DNA of 24,164 nucleotides, from assembly GCA_945903655.1 (NCBI GenBank), contig CAMDOY010000011.1:1-24164 (forward strand). The letters are read 5' to 3'. Origin of the DNA: Rhizobium sp. Q54 (GTDB taxonomy: Bacteria; Pseudomonadota; Alphaproteobacteria; Rhizobiales; Beijerinckiaceae). A program made the position numbers and the translations under genes. This document shows positions 7,845 through 15,840 of this stretch, one piece after another. Numbering within the stretch: the first letter of the stretch is position 1; each line of letters begins with the position of its first letter. The notes under the pieces are model-generated. The model had not been told where the DNA came from, did not search any database, and saw nothing but the letters and a program-made list of their open reading frames with translations.

Positions 7845-9629
7845 ATGCAGTTCATGAATGTCTATGTCCGGGTGCTCCAGCAACTCGGCCCCGAGCGGAA
7901 GCTGGCCCTGACCCTTGTGGGCGCCAATCTGGCGCTGGCGGGCGCCCAGTTCGCGGAACCCATCCTCTTCGGGCGGATCATCGATGTGCTGGCGGGGGCC
8001 CAGGCCCAGAACAAGACCTTGAGCTGGGCGGAGCTGACGCCGCTCTTGGCGGCCTGGGTGGGCTTCGGCCTCTTCACCATCGGCGCGGCGGTCCTGGTGG
8101 CGCTGCATGCGGACAGGCTCTCCCATCGGCGCCGGCTGGCGGTCATGGCCGATTATTTCGAACATGTGCTGCACTTGCCGCTGGGCTTCCACACGTCAGT
8201 CCATTCGGGGCGCCTGCTCAAGACCATGCTCGACGGCGCCTCCAACATGGCGAGCGTCTGGCTCTCTTTTTTCCGGGAGAACTGCGCCTCCTTCGTCGCC
8301 CTGTTCGTGCTGCTGCCACTGTCGCTTTTCGTGAACTGGCGTCTGGCCTCCCTTCTCATTGTGCTGGTTCTGGTGTTCGGCCTGCTGACGGTCTTCGTGC
8401 TGCGCCGCACGGAAGGGATGCAGGGCAAGGTGGAGCGCTACAACGCGGATCTCGCCGAGCGCGCCTCCGACGCCCTGGGCAATATCGCGGTCATCCAGAG
8501 CTTCACCCGGGTGGAGGCGGAGACCTCGGCCCTGCGCAAGGTGACGGCGGCGCTGCTCTCGGCGCAGATTCCCGTGCTGTCCTGGTGGGCCATGGCGGCG
8601 GTGGCCACGCGCGCCTCGGCCACCCTCACGCTGGTCTCGATCTTCCTGTTGGGCACGTCCTTGCATCTGCGGGGCCTCGCCTCCATCGGCGAGATCGTCA
8701 CCTTCATGGGTTTCGCCACCATGCTCATCGGGCGGCTGGAGCAGGTGGTGGGCTTCGTCAACTGGGTGCTGCTGATCCTGCCCAAGCTGCAGGAGTTCTT
8801 CGAGGTGCTGGACACCCAGCCCAATGTGCGCGACCTCCCCGGCGCCAGCGACGCCGGGCGACTCACCGGGCGGGTGGTTTTCGATCACGTCACCTTCTCC
8901 TACGACGGGCGCCGCAAGGCGGTGCAGGACGCCTCCTTCGAGGTGGAGCCGGGCCAGACCGTGGCGCTGGTGGGCTCCACGGGCTCGGGCAAATCGACCA
9001 CCCTGGGCCTGCTGCATCGCATCTTCGATCCCCAGGAGGGGCGCATCACCATCGACGGCATGGACATCCGCGACATGACCCTGCTGTCACTACGCCGGAA
9101 CATCGGCGTGGTCTTTCAGGAGCCCATGCTCTTCGCCCGCTCCATCGAGGAGAACCTGCAGGTCGGTAAACCCGACGCCAGCGAGGAGGAGATCCAGCTG
9201 GCGCTGGAGCGGGCGCAGGCCACCGATTTTATCGCCCAGCAAACCGATGGGGTGAAGACCATCGTTGGCGAGCGGGGCAGGTCCCTGTCGGGGGGCGAGC
9301 GCCAGCGCCTGTCCATCGCCCGCGCCCTGCTCAAGGACCCGCCGATCATGATCTTCGACGAGGCCACGAGCGCGCTCGACGCCACCACCGAGCGCCAGCT
9401 GCAGGCGGCGCTGGACGCGGCCACGAAGGGCCGCACCACCTTCGTCATCGCGCATAGGCTCTCGACCGTTCGCAATGCTGACCGCATCATCGTCTTCGAT
9501 CAGGGCCGCATCATCGAGACCGGCGCCTTCGACGAACTGGTCGCCCGCAACGGCCGTTTCGCGACATTGGCCCGCGCGCAATTCATGGCGCCGGAAGGGC
9601 CTGTGAAGGATGCGGCGGGGGTGGGGTAG
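7845..9629 (+). CDS. ndvA: ABC exporter, fused permease/ATPase, cyclic beta-glucan exporter (NdvA/ChvA)-like
   Basis: This 594-residue half-transporter has an N-terminal membrane domain (about 20-310, five to six hydrophobic helices) and a C-terminal ATPase. The ATPase shows Walker A GSTGSGKST at 377-385, Q-loop Q425, signature LSGGE at 481-485, Walker B IMIFDE at 501-506 and the switch histidine H537. The opening VYVRVLQQLG...AEPILFGRIIDVL and the WWAMAAV...GFATMLIGRLEQVVGFVN segment closely follow NdvA/ChvA of Rhizobium and Agrobacterium, which export cyclic beta-1,2-glucan to the periplasm. The length is normal for that family. No glucan synthase gene (ndvB/chvB) is present, so the substrate is inferred from similarity only. 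An ATG three codons later (7854) is an alternative start; neither has a clear ribosome site. Confidence 0.85.
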   Translation: MQFMNVYVRVLQQLGPERKLALTLVGANLALAGAQFAEPILFGRIIDVLAGAQAQNKTLSWAELTPLLAAWVGFGLFTIGAAVLVALHADRLSHRRRLAVMADYFEHVLHLPLGFHTSVHSGRLLKTMLDGASNMASVWLSFFRENCASFVALFVLLPLSLFVNWRLASLLIVLVLVFGLLTVFVLRRTEGMQGKVERYNADLAERASDALGNIAVIQSFTRVEAETSALRKVTAALLSAQIPVLSWWAMAAVATRASATLTLVSIFLLGTSLHLRGLASIGEIVTFMGFATMLIGRLEQVVGFVNWVLLILPKLQEFFEVLDTQPNVRDLPGASDAGRLTGRVVFDHVTFSYDGRRKAVQDASFEVEPGQTVALVGSTGSGKSTTLGLLHRIFDPQEGRITIDGMDIRDMTLLSLRRNIGVVFQEPMLFARSIEENLQVGKPDASEEEIQLALERAQATDFIAQQTDGVKTIVGERGRSLSGGERQRLSIARALLKDPPIMIFDEATSALDATTERQLQAALDAATKGRTTFVIAHRLSTVRNADRIIVFDQGRIIETGAFDELVARNGRFATLARAQFMAPEGPVKDAAGVG

Positions 9630-9639
9630 GGGTGGTGAG

Positions 9640-9933
9640 TCAATAAACCCTGATCGCCGAGGACTCGATCTCCTCCCGAAGCACCCGGTGGATGCTGTCG
9701 CGGGTCATGATATCAGCCTTGCAGCCCAGAATTCCGCTTGTGTATTCCTTGACGTCCATCAACTGAAAAAGGCCGAGCTTGCCTTTGTCATAATCAAAGA
9801 AAAGGTCCACGTCCGAACCCTCTCGTGCCTCTTCCCTTGCGGTGGAGCCGAACATGAAGAGCGTCAGGACGCCCAGCTGTTTCAGCTGCGCCTCGTGCGC
9901 CTGCAAAAGGGTGATGGCGTCTGCGCGTTTCAT
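9640..9933 (-). CDS. MntA-like nucleotidyltransferase (MNT domain), solitary
   Basis: This 97-residue protein carries the complete minimal nucleotidyltransferase signature: G29-S30, ten residues, then D41-V-D43 (the GSX10DXD pattern), and a third acidic residue D74 in CKADIM. MNT proteins of this size are usually the antitoxin of HEPN-MNT (HepT-MntA) modules, where they add AMP to the HEPN toxin. No HEPN gene is found on either side: the ABC exporter stop is ten bases away and tauE ends 45 bases upstream. It may be an orphan antitoxin, a remnant of a module, or act on another target. The start is ATG 9933; no purine-rich ribosome site precedes it. It is less GC-rich than its neighbours. Confidence 0.8.
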   Translation of the reverse strand: MKRADAITLLQAHEAQLKQLGVLTLFMFGSTAREEAREGSDVDLFFDYDKGKLGLFQLMDVKEYTSGILGCKADIMTRDSIHRVLREEIESSAIRVY

Positions 9934-9978
9934 GGAGGGAAATTATCAGATTTTGGGGCCGTCATCCAGATCCGCCCT

Positions 9979-10770
9979 TTACCCCGCCATCGCCGCCCCA
10001 AGGCTGCGCCACAACATATAGGCAGCGACCATCATGATCATCCCGGCGAAGACCATGTTCAGCAGGCCTTTGCGGGACGCCAGCGCGCTCGCGGATCTTG
10101 CCCCGATGAGCCCGCCCACCAGCCCGCCCGCAATGAACAGACCCGCCAGCGCCCAGTCCACAAGGCCCGAGACGGCGTAGTTGGCGGAGGTGGTCAGGCC
10201 GAAGGCCGTGACGGCCAGCAAGGAGGAGGCGACTGCATATTTGATCGGCATGGAGGTCGCCAGAATCAGCGCGGGCACGACGAGAAATCCCCCGCCGATG
10301 CCGAAGAAGCCTGACAGTGCGCCGCTCGCCAGCCCAAGCCCCACAAGCTTCGGCAGGTTCTCGCGCGACAGCTTCACATCGAGCCGCCCTTCCGTATCCC
10401 GGTGCTTCAGCATCAGCGCGCCCACCACGATCATCAGCACCGCGAAGAGCGCCAGCAGCCTTTGTCCATCCACCAGCTTGCCGAGGCTGGAGCCTGCAAA
10501 GGCGCCGATGACGCCGCTGAGGGCGAAGACGGCGCCGCAGCGCCATTTCACGTTCCCCAGCCTTGAATGGCTGACGAGGTTCATGGCGGCGTTCGTGGCC
10601 ACGGCCACCGCGCTTGTGCCGATGGCCACATGGGGGTTATCGACGCCCACCACATAGACCAGCAGGGGCACGGCCAGGATGGAGCCGCCGCCGCCCACAA
10701 GGCCCAGGGTGAAGCCCACGGTCGAGCCCGAGGCGAGCGCAAGCAAAGTCGCGGCGAGGGTGGGGATCAC
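9979..10770 (-). CDS. TauE/SafE family sulfite/organosulfur exporter
   Basis: This 263-residue integral membrane protein has about eight hydrophobic helices and the family's paired motifs. The first is GFTLGLVGGGGSILAVPLLVYVVG near the N-terminus and the second is GALSGFFGIGGGFLVVPALIL in the middle, the two inverted halves of TauE/SafE proteins. It starts at GTG 10770, 16 bases after the rhodanese gene, as the third gene of a bigR-led operon. TauE/SafE proteins are thought to move sulfite, thiosulfate or sulfoacetate across the inner membrane. In BigR operons the homologue is linked to removal of sulfite made from persulfide oxidation, which fits the divergent dioxygenase here. Confidence 0.9.
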   Translation of the reverse strand: MIPTLAATLLALASGSTVGFTLGLVGGGGSILAVPLLVYVVGVDNPHVAIGTSAVAVATNAAMNLVSHSRLGNVKWRCGAVFALSGVIGAFAGSSLGKLVDGQRLLALFAVLMIVVGALMLKHRDTEGRLDVKLSRENLPKLVGLGLASGALSGFFGIGGGFLVVPALILATSMPIKYAVASSLLAVTAFGLTTSANYAVSGLVDWALAGLFIAGGLVGGLIGARSASALASRKGLLNMVFAGMIMMVAAYMLWRSLGAAMAG

Positions 10771-10786
10771 GGGGCGCTTCGTCCGA

Positions 10787-11326
10787 TCAGGCTCGTGTGG
10801 TCCGGGCGGGCTGGTTCCAGGGCGCCAGCATCAGCACCCGCGCCATGCCGCAAAAGCCGCTGACGCCCGCAAAGACGAGGCCCGCGCCGACGAAGGCGGG
10901 GATCGCCATGAAGCCGATGTTCACGAAGAGGCCCAGCATCACGCCAATGAACACAATGGACCCAGCCACGATCTGCACCTGACGCTGCAATTCGATCGGC
11001 TGGCTGCGGTCGGTGGCGACCGGCAGGCCCGCCTTCTTCCAGGCGTCGAGACCGCCCTCCACCACATAGGCCTCCCAGTCTCCGCCGAGCTTTTCGGCAA
11101 GGCGCGGGGCGTTGCTGGCGGTGCGCCCGCCGCTCTTGCAATGGAAGATCACGGGACGGCCCTGATGCAGGGCGAAGTCCGCTTCATCCAGCTTGGACAG
11201 GGGCATGTGGAAGGCGCCCGGGATCTTTTCCCGGGCATGTTCGCCGGCTTCGCGAATATCCACCAGCACGGCGCCCTGATCGAGCAGGTTGCGGGCGTCG
11301 GTGGGATTGAGGGTGGGAAGCGACAT
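10787..11326 (-). CDS. YgaP-like rhodanese with DUF2892 membrane tail
   Basis: The 179-residue protein has an N-terminal rhodanese domain (about 1-105) and two membrane helices (about 117-137 and 139-160) ending in GFCGMARVLMLAPWN, typical of DUF2892. The active-site loop is CKSGGRT with nucleophile C63, the same arrangement as E. coli YgaP. ATG 11326 was chosen because GGAGAAGAT lies directly upstream; an ATG at 11353 would overlap the bigR stop codon. It should carry or transfer sulfane sulfur at the inner membrane. It lies between bigR and tauE and shares their transcript. A persulfide hand-over to the divergent dioxygenase is a reasonable inference. Confidence 0.88.
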   Translation of the reverse strand: MSLPTLNPTDARNLLDQGAVLVDIREAGEHAREKIPGAFHMPLSKLDEADFALHQGRPVIFHCKSGGRTASNAPRLAEKLGGDWEAYVVEGGLDAWKKAGLPVATDRSQPIELQRQVQIVAGSIVFIGVMLGLFVNIGFMAIPAFVGAGLVFAGVSGFCGMARVLMLAPWNQPARTTRA

Positions 11327-11349
11327 TTTATCTTCTCCGGTGTGCGTTT

Positions 11350-11685
11350 TCACGAGGCTGTGGGTGTGGGGCAGAACAATCGGTGCAGGGTCGCCAGCAG
11401 CTCTTCAACGCGCGGATCAGCGATCCGGTACCAAAGGGTCTGGCCCTCCCGTCGGAAAGTTACGAGCCCCTCAGCCCGCAGCTTCGCCAGATGCTGGGAC
11501 AGCGCCGATTGGGAGAGGCGCGCCGCAGCGGCCAGGGTCGTCACATTGGCCTCGCCCAGTTCCTGCAATTGACAGAGCACGAAGAGGCGGCGTCCATTGG
11601 CGAGGGTCTGCAGGATCTCCGCCACCTGGTTGGCTTGATCCTGCAGGTTTTCCATGGGGTCGAGCTTGGTGACGGGAGCATTCAT
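11350..11685 (-). CDS. bigR: ArsR-family persulfide-responsive repressor, BigR/SqrR-like
   Basis: This 111-residue winged-helix protein has the ArsR recognition segment LSQSALSQHLAKLRAEGLV (about 57-75) and wing FRREGQTLWYRI. It has exactly two cysteines, C38 in LFVLCQLQELGE and C105 in LHRLFCPTP. In BigR (C42/C108) and SqrR (C41/C107) an equivalent pair forms a tetrasulfide bridge when persulfides rise, which releases DNA. The spacing here is 67 residues against 66 in those proteins, so the sensing role is well supported. It is the first gene of the bigR-rhodanese-tauE operon and stands back to back with the dioxygenase gene. The dyad at 11691-11727 in the shared gap is the probable binding site, which implies autoregulation. 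Confidence 0.88.
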   Translation of the reverse strand: MNAPVTKLDPMENLQDQANQVAEILQTLANGRRLFVLCQLQELGEANVTTLAAAARLSQSALSQHLAKLRAEGLVTFRREGQTLWYRIADPRVEELLATLHRLFCPTPTAS

Positions 11686-11690
11686 ATGTC

Positions 11691-11727
11691 GAACCTCTAA
11701 ATTAGGTGTTGCTAAATTAGAAAGTTC
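11691..11727. promoter_or_regulatory. Probable BigR operator in the divergent gap
   Basis: TCTAAATTAG (11696-11705) and CTAAATTAGA (11712-11721) face each other across six bases. Each contains the near-palindrome CTAAATTAG, and outer arms GAAC (11691-11694) and GTTC (11724-11727) extend the symmetry. The element is strikingly AT-rich against its surroundings and lies between the repressor and the dioxygenase, as expected for an ArsR-type operator serving both directions. Confidence 0.7.
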
Positions 11728-11736
11728 TTATATAAA
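11709..11736 (+). promoter_or_regulatory. Candidate promoter of the persulfide dioxygenase gene
   Basis: TTGCTA (11709-11714) and TATAAA (11731-11736) are 16 bases apart. The -35 element lies inside the right half of the dyad operator, so a bound repressor would block polymerase. Confidence 0.5.
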
Positions 11737-11789
11737 TGTCAAGAGGCGGGGCGGCGTCCCCCGAAAAATCGCAAGCAGGAGAGACGGCC

Positions 11790-12689
11790 ATGGCGCAAAT
11801 CCAGTCCGGCAAGCCCGTCATCAGGGGCTTCTTCGACGAGCCCACCAACACGATCAGCTACCTCGTGGCCGATCCGGCGACGGGCAAGGCGGCGATCATC
11901 GATCCGGTCTTCGACTACGATCATACGGTCGCCTCGGTGGACACGCGCTCGGTGCGCGCCATGCTGGAGGCGGCGAATCAGGCGGGCTATCAGGTCGAAT
12001 GGGTTCTGGAGACCCACGCCCATGCGGACCATCTCTCGGGCGCCCCCTATATCAAGGCGAAGACAGGCGCGAAGATCGGCATTGGCGAACATATCCGCGA
12101 TGTCCAGCGCATCTTCCGCCCGATCTTCAACGCTTCGGATCTGAAGACCGACGGCAGCGACTTTGATCATCTCTTCGTCGAGGGCGAGCGATTCAGGATT
12201 GGCGATCTGGAGGTCGAGGTTCTCTATGTGCCCGGCCATACACCCGCCGACATCGCCTACAAGATCGATGACGCCGTCTTCGTCGGCGACACCCTGTTCA
12301 TGCCCGACTACGGCACCGCCCGGGCCGACTTCCCCGGCGGCGATGCGCGCCAGCTCTATCGTTCCATCAAGCGCCTGATGTCCCTGCCGCCGCAGACGCG
12401 CCTCTTCATGTGCCACGACTACAAGGCCCCGGGGCGCGACCAGTATGCCTGGGAGACCACCGTCGCTGAAGAGCGCGCGCGCAATGTCCACGCGCGCGAG
12501 GGCGTCAGCGAAGACGAGTTCGTCACCATGCGCAACACGCGAGATGAGGGGCTCGCCGCCCCGCGCCTGCTGTTGCCCTCCATTCAGGTTAATATTCGCG
12601 CCGGAAAGTTTCCCCCGGCGGAGGCCAACGGCGTTCGTTATCTCACGATCCCCGTCAAATTGAAGGGTGACGCCTCAGTGGGATTGTGA
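11790..12689 (+). CDS. blh: MBL-fold persulfide dioxygenase, Blh/ETHE1-like
   Basis: The 299-residue enzyme starts at ATG 11790, with AGGAGAG at 11777-11783; an ATG at 11736 lies inside the likely -10 box. It has the metallo-beta-lactamase motif THAHADH (H76, H78, D80, H81) and further metal-site residues H150 in PGHTPAD, D167 in VGDTLF and H209 in MCHDY. The DYGTARADFPGGD segment matches the ETHE1-type persulfide dioxygenases, which oxidise glutathione persulfide to sulfite using a single iron. Blh proteins of BigR operons in Xylella and Agrobacterium are of this type, some with an added N-terminal domain that is absent here. Sulfite made by it could leave through the TauE-like protein. No sulfide:quinone reductase is seen nearby. 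Confidence 0.88.
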   Translation: MAQIQSGKPVIRGFFDEPTNTISYLVADPATGKAAIIDPVFDYDHTVASVDTRSVRAMLEAANQAGYQVEWVLETHAHADHLSGAPYIKAKTGAKIGIGEHIRDVQRIFRPIFNASDLKTDGSDFDHLFVEGERFRIGDLEVEVLYVPGHTPADIAYKIDDAVFVGDTLFMPDYGTARADFPGGDARQLYRSIKRLMSLPPQTRLFMCHDYKAPGRDQYAWETTVAEERARNVHAREGVSEDEFVTMRNTRDEGLAAPRLLLPSIQVNIRAGKFPPAEANGVRYLTIPVKLKGDASVGL

Positions 12690-12697
12690 CCGCCGCC

Positions 12698-14002
12698 TCA
12701 ACCGCTCCCGTCATCCATGGGCATGGGCGTGATCTTCAGCGCGGTGAGCCGATTGCGTTGCTTGCGCAGAATCTCGAAGCGGAAGTTGTGGAACGAGAAG
12801 ACCTGGCCTGGCTCGGGGATCGCCTGCGCCTCGTGAATCACTAGCCCCGCCACGGTGGTGGCCTCCTCGTCGGGCAGGCTCCAGTCCATGGCGCGGTTGA
12901 GGTCGCGGATGGGCACGGCGCCGTCCACGGTCACGGAGCCATCGGGCAGGGCGCGCAGACCCTGCACGGCGAGGTCATGCTCGTCGCGGATGTCGCCGAC
13001 GATCTCTTCCAGAATGTCTTCCAGGGTCACCAGGCCCATCACCGAGCCATATTCATCCACCACCAGCGCGAAGTGAGTCTTGCGTTCGAGGAAGGATTGA
13101 AGCTGATCTTCGAGCGTTGAGGTCGCGGGCACGAACCAGGGCTCAATCGCCACCTCGTCGATGTTCAGCTTGCTCGCGTCCCCGTTGGCGGCGGCGAGCG
13201 CGCGCAGCAGATCCTTGGCGTGGAGCACGCCCACGATATTCTCCGGCTGGTCGCGCCACAGGGGCAGGCGGGTGTTGGCGGAGGCCAGCACCGCGCGCAC
13301 GATCTCGGCGGGCGGGAGCCCAGCGTCGATGGTGCGCATGCGCGTGCGGTGGACCATCACATCCTCCACCGTCAGTTCGTTGAGCCCCAGCAAGCCGCCG
13401 AACATGTCGCGATGGCTGCGCTCGACGCTGCCCTCCTTGTGCAGCAGATCGACGGCGCTGCGCAGCTCCTCCTGCGGGGTCAGCACGGAGCCATGCTCGC
13501 CCGCGCGCAGACCAATGAGCCGCAGCACCCCGCCCACCACCGCGTCGATGGCGATCATCACGGGGGTCATGGCGTAGACGAAGATGGCGGCGGGCCGCGC
13601 CACGATCAGCGACATGCGGTCGGGGAAATTGATGCCGATGGTCTTGGGCAGCACCTCCGAGAAGATCAGCAGCAGGATCGTCATGAGGATGGTGGCGTAG
13701 ATGACGCCTGCATCGCCGAAGAGGCCGGTCAGCACATTGGTCATGAAGGCCGAGGCGCCGATGTTGACGATGGTGTTGCCCAGCAGCATGGCGCCGATCA
13801 GGCGCCCGCGCGAGGAGAGCAGCCGGTTGACCAGCTTGGCGCGCTTGTCGCCGTTGCGCTCCAGCCCGTGCATGCGCACGCGCGAGGCCGCCGTCATGGC
13901 GGTTTCCGAGCCCGAGAAAAAGGCCGAGAGGGCGATACAGAAGGTTACGATAAGAACGGCGACCCACAGGTCCACCGGCGCCGCTTCACCCGCGCCATGC
14001 AT
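12698..14002 (-). CDS. HlyC/CorC (CNNM)-family membrane protein with CBS pair
   Basis: The 434-residue protein has an N-terminal DUF21 membrane domain (about 10-165, with FFSGSETAMTAASR at 28-41 and further helices near 70-90, 98-118 and 135-160). A CBS pair at about 212-330 includes VMVHRTRMRTID and FALVVDEYGSVMGLVTLEDILEEIVGDI. A CorC/HlyC C-terminal domain spans about 345-425. CNNM/CorC proteins are linked to magnesium and cobalt efflux; the older name hemolysin is misleading. ATG 14002 follows the aroKB stop by three bases and its ribosome site (GGGAAG) lies in the end of aroKB, so the two genes are co-translated. The same order, aroK-aroB-corC, is familiar in Hyphomicrobiales. The gene converges on the dioxygenase with eight bases between stops. 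Confidence 0.9.
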   Translation of the reverse strand: MHGAGEAAPVDLWVAVLIVTFCIALSAFFSGSETAMTAASRVRMHGLERNGDKRAKLVNRLLSSRGRLIGAMLLGNTIVNIGASAFMTNVLTGLFGDAGVIYATILMTILLLIFSEVLPKTIGINFPDRMSLIVARPAAIFVYAMTPVMIAIDAVVGGVLRLIGLRAGEHGSVLTPQEELRSAVDLLHKEGSVERSHRDMFGGLLGLNELTVEDVMVHRTRMRTIDAGLPPAEIVRAVLASANTRLPLWRDQPENIVGVLHAKDLLRALAAANGDASKLNIDEVAIEPWFVPATSTLEDQLQSFLERKTHFALVVDEYGSVMGLVTLEDILEEIVGDIRDEHDLAVQGLRALPDGSVTVDGAVPIRDLNRAMDWSLPDEEATTVAGLVIHEAQAIPEPGQVFSFHNFRFEILRKQRNRLTALKITPMPMDDGSG

Positions 14003-14005
14003 GGT

Positions 14006-15808
14006 TCAACTTCCCAATTCGTCCCGGAGAAAATCACTCACCGCTTCGGCGGGGACGCCCTTGGCGATGAAGGTCTGGCCGACGCCGCGCGCCAGAATGA
14101 AGGTCAGCGCGCCGCGCTCCACCTTCTTGTCCTGGAACATGGCGCCGAGAATGGGCTGCGGGCCTGCGTTCCAGCCCGCGATGTCAGAGATGCGCGAGGG
14201 CAGGCCCACGGCGCGCAGATGGCGCTCCACGCGCTCAGCATCTTCCGGCGCGCAGTGGCCCAGCTTCGCCGAGAAGCGATAGGCGCAGCCCATGCCGATG
14301 GCGACGCCCTCGCCGTGGTTGAGGCGGGCGGTGTTGAAATGGGTCAGGCTTTCGAAGGCGTGGCCGAAGGTGTGGCCGAGGTTGAGCAGCGCGCGGTCGC
14401 CCTGTTCGGTCTCGTCGCGGGCCACCACGGCGGCCTTCGAGCGGCAGCTTGTGGCGATGGCCTGGGTCAACGCAGGGCCGCGCGCGAAAATCTCTTCCCA
14501 GTTCTGTTCGAGCCAGTAGAAAAAGGGCGCGTCGTCGATGAGCCCGTATTTCGCCACCTCCGCATAGCCCGCTCGGAACTCGCGGGGGTCGAGGGTGGCG
14601 AGCGTGCTGGTGTCGGCCAGCACCAGCGAGGGCTGGTGGAAGGCGCCGATCAGGTTCTTGCCATGTTCGGAATTGATGGCGGTCTTGCCGCCCACCGATG
14701 AATCCACCTGCGCCAGCAGGGTCGTGGGGATCTGCACGAAGCGCATGCCCCGGCGGATCGCGGCGGCGGCGAAGCCTGCGAGATCGCCGACCACGCCCCC
14801 GCCCAGCGCCACCACGAGATCGCCGCGCTCCATGCGCGCCGCGATGATCTCGTCGCAGACCCGCGCGAAGGTGGTCCAGCATTTGGACGCTTCCCCCGGC
14901 GCGATCACGATGCGGGCATGGCGGATCCCGGCGGCCTCCAAGCTCGCCTCAAGGGCGGGCAGATGGTGGCGCGCGACGGTCTCGTCCGTCACGATGGCGC
15001 AGGCGGCTTTCGGGGCGATCCGCGCGATCTGGGCGCCCGCCTCGGCGAGCAGGTCATCGCCGATGAGAATCTCGTAGCGCCGCGACCCCAGCTCCACCGG
15101 AACCATGGTGCGGCTCGTGGCGCTGGCGTCGCTGTCCTGCGGCTCGGCGGGCATGGCCTGTTCCTTCGGCGCATGCTGGAGGCGTGGCAGGGTTTCGAGC
15201 CCCCGCTCCAGCGTTTCCATGATGGCCTGAACCATGAAGTCATGGGGACCTTCGCGGGAGATCAGGCAGAAATCCGCGAGCGCATAGACGGGGTAGCGCG
15301 CATCGATCAGTTCGCGCAGGGTCTGTTCGGGATCGCGCGTGTGCAGCAGGGGCCGGTTGGGCCGCTTGCGCACCCGGCGCAGCAGCACTTCGGCGTCCGC
15401 CTTCAGCCAGATGGAGACGCCCTTTTCGGCGATCCGCTCGCGGGTCACGGGGTTGATATAGGCGCCGCCGCCCGTCGCCAGAACCCGCTGGCCGTCCGCC
15501 AGAATGCGCGCGATGACCCGGCGTTCCCCATCCCGAAAATAGGCCTCGCCATGGCGGGCGAAGATTTCCGATATGGTCATGCCCGCCGCCGTCTCGATCT
15601 CCACATCCGCATCCACTAAGGGCAGGCCAAGGGTCGCGGCCAGCCTGCGGCCGATGGAGGTCTTGCCCGCCCCCATCATGCCGACAAGCACGATGGAGCG
15701 GCCTTCGAGCTTTTGCACGAGGTCGGCGGAACGTGATTGAAGGTCCGGCTCCGGGGGAGGGAGCCGGTCGGTCGGGTCGTCTGTACTCAGGTCGATGGCG
15801 CCAGTCAT
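14006..15808 (-). CDS. aroKB: Bifunctional shikimate kinase / 3-dehydroquinate synthase (AroK-AroB fusion)
   Basis: One 600-residue frame encodes both enzymes. Residues about 37-205 are shikimate kinase, with Walker A GMMGAGKTS at 43-51, DAD at 67-69, FRDGE at 91-95, GGG at 113-115 and the lid arginines in RKRPNRPLL. A linker of about 30 residues (PKEQAMPAEPQDSDASATS) follows. Residues 237-600 are 3-dehydroquinate synthase, with GEASK at 305-309, GGGVVGD at 336-342, PTTLLAQVDSSVGGK at 361-375 and metal-site residues E416 (AGYAEVAKYG), H479 (NLGHTFGHA) and H498 (NHGEGVAIGM). The enzymes catalyse steps 5 and 2 of the shikimate pathway. A methionine at residue 219 has AAGGA about eight bases before it, so a separate AroB could also be made. 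It heads the operon with corC and is divergent from the small membrane protein. Confidence 0.95.
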   Translation of the reverse strand: MTGAIDLSTDDPTDRLPPPEPDLQSRSADLVQKLEGRSIVLVGMMGAGKTSIGRRLAATLGLPLVDADVEIETAAGMTISEIFARHGEAYFRDGERRVIARILADGQRVLATGGGAYINPVTRERIAEKGVSIWLKADAEVLLRRVRKRPNRPLLHTRDPEQTLRELIDARYPVYALADFCLISREGPHDFMVQAIMETLERGLETLPRLQHAPKEQAMPAEPQDSDASATSRTMVPVELGSRRYEILIGDDLLAEAGAQIARIAPKAACAIVTDETVARHHLPALEASLEAAGIRHARIVIAPGEASKCWTTFARVCDEIIAARMERGDLVVALGGGVVGDLAGFAAAAIRRGMRFVQIPTTLLAQVDSSVGGKTAINSEHGKNLIGAFHQPSLVLADTSTLATLDPREFRAGYAEVAKYGLIDDAPFFYWLEQNWEEIFARGPALTQAIATSCRSKAAVVARDETEQGDRALLNLGHTFGHAFESLTHFNTARLNHGEGVAIGMGCAYRFSAKLGHCAPEDAERVERHLRAVGLPSRISDIAGWNAGPQPILGAMFQDKKVERGALTFILARGVGQTFIAKGVPAEAVSDFLRDELGS

Positions 15809-15840
15809 GGCCTTTATGTAACACGGGCGCGCCGCAGAAT

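Noticed and set aside
7718..9169. 483-codon plus-strand frame overlapping the ABC exporter
   Set aside because: It is out of frame with the exporter, which carries all ABC motifs, and its own sequence has none.
13220..14701. 493-codon plus-strand frame across corC and aroKB
   Set aside because: It spans the junction of two well-defined minus-strand genes and has the Gly/Ala/His-rich make-up of a shadow frame.
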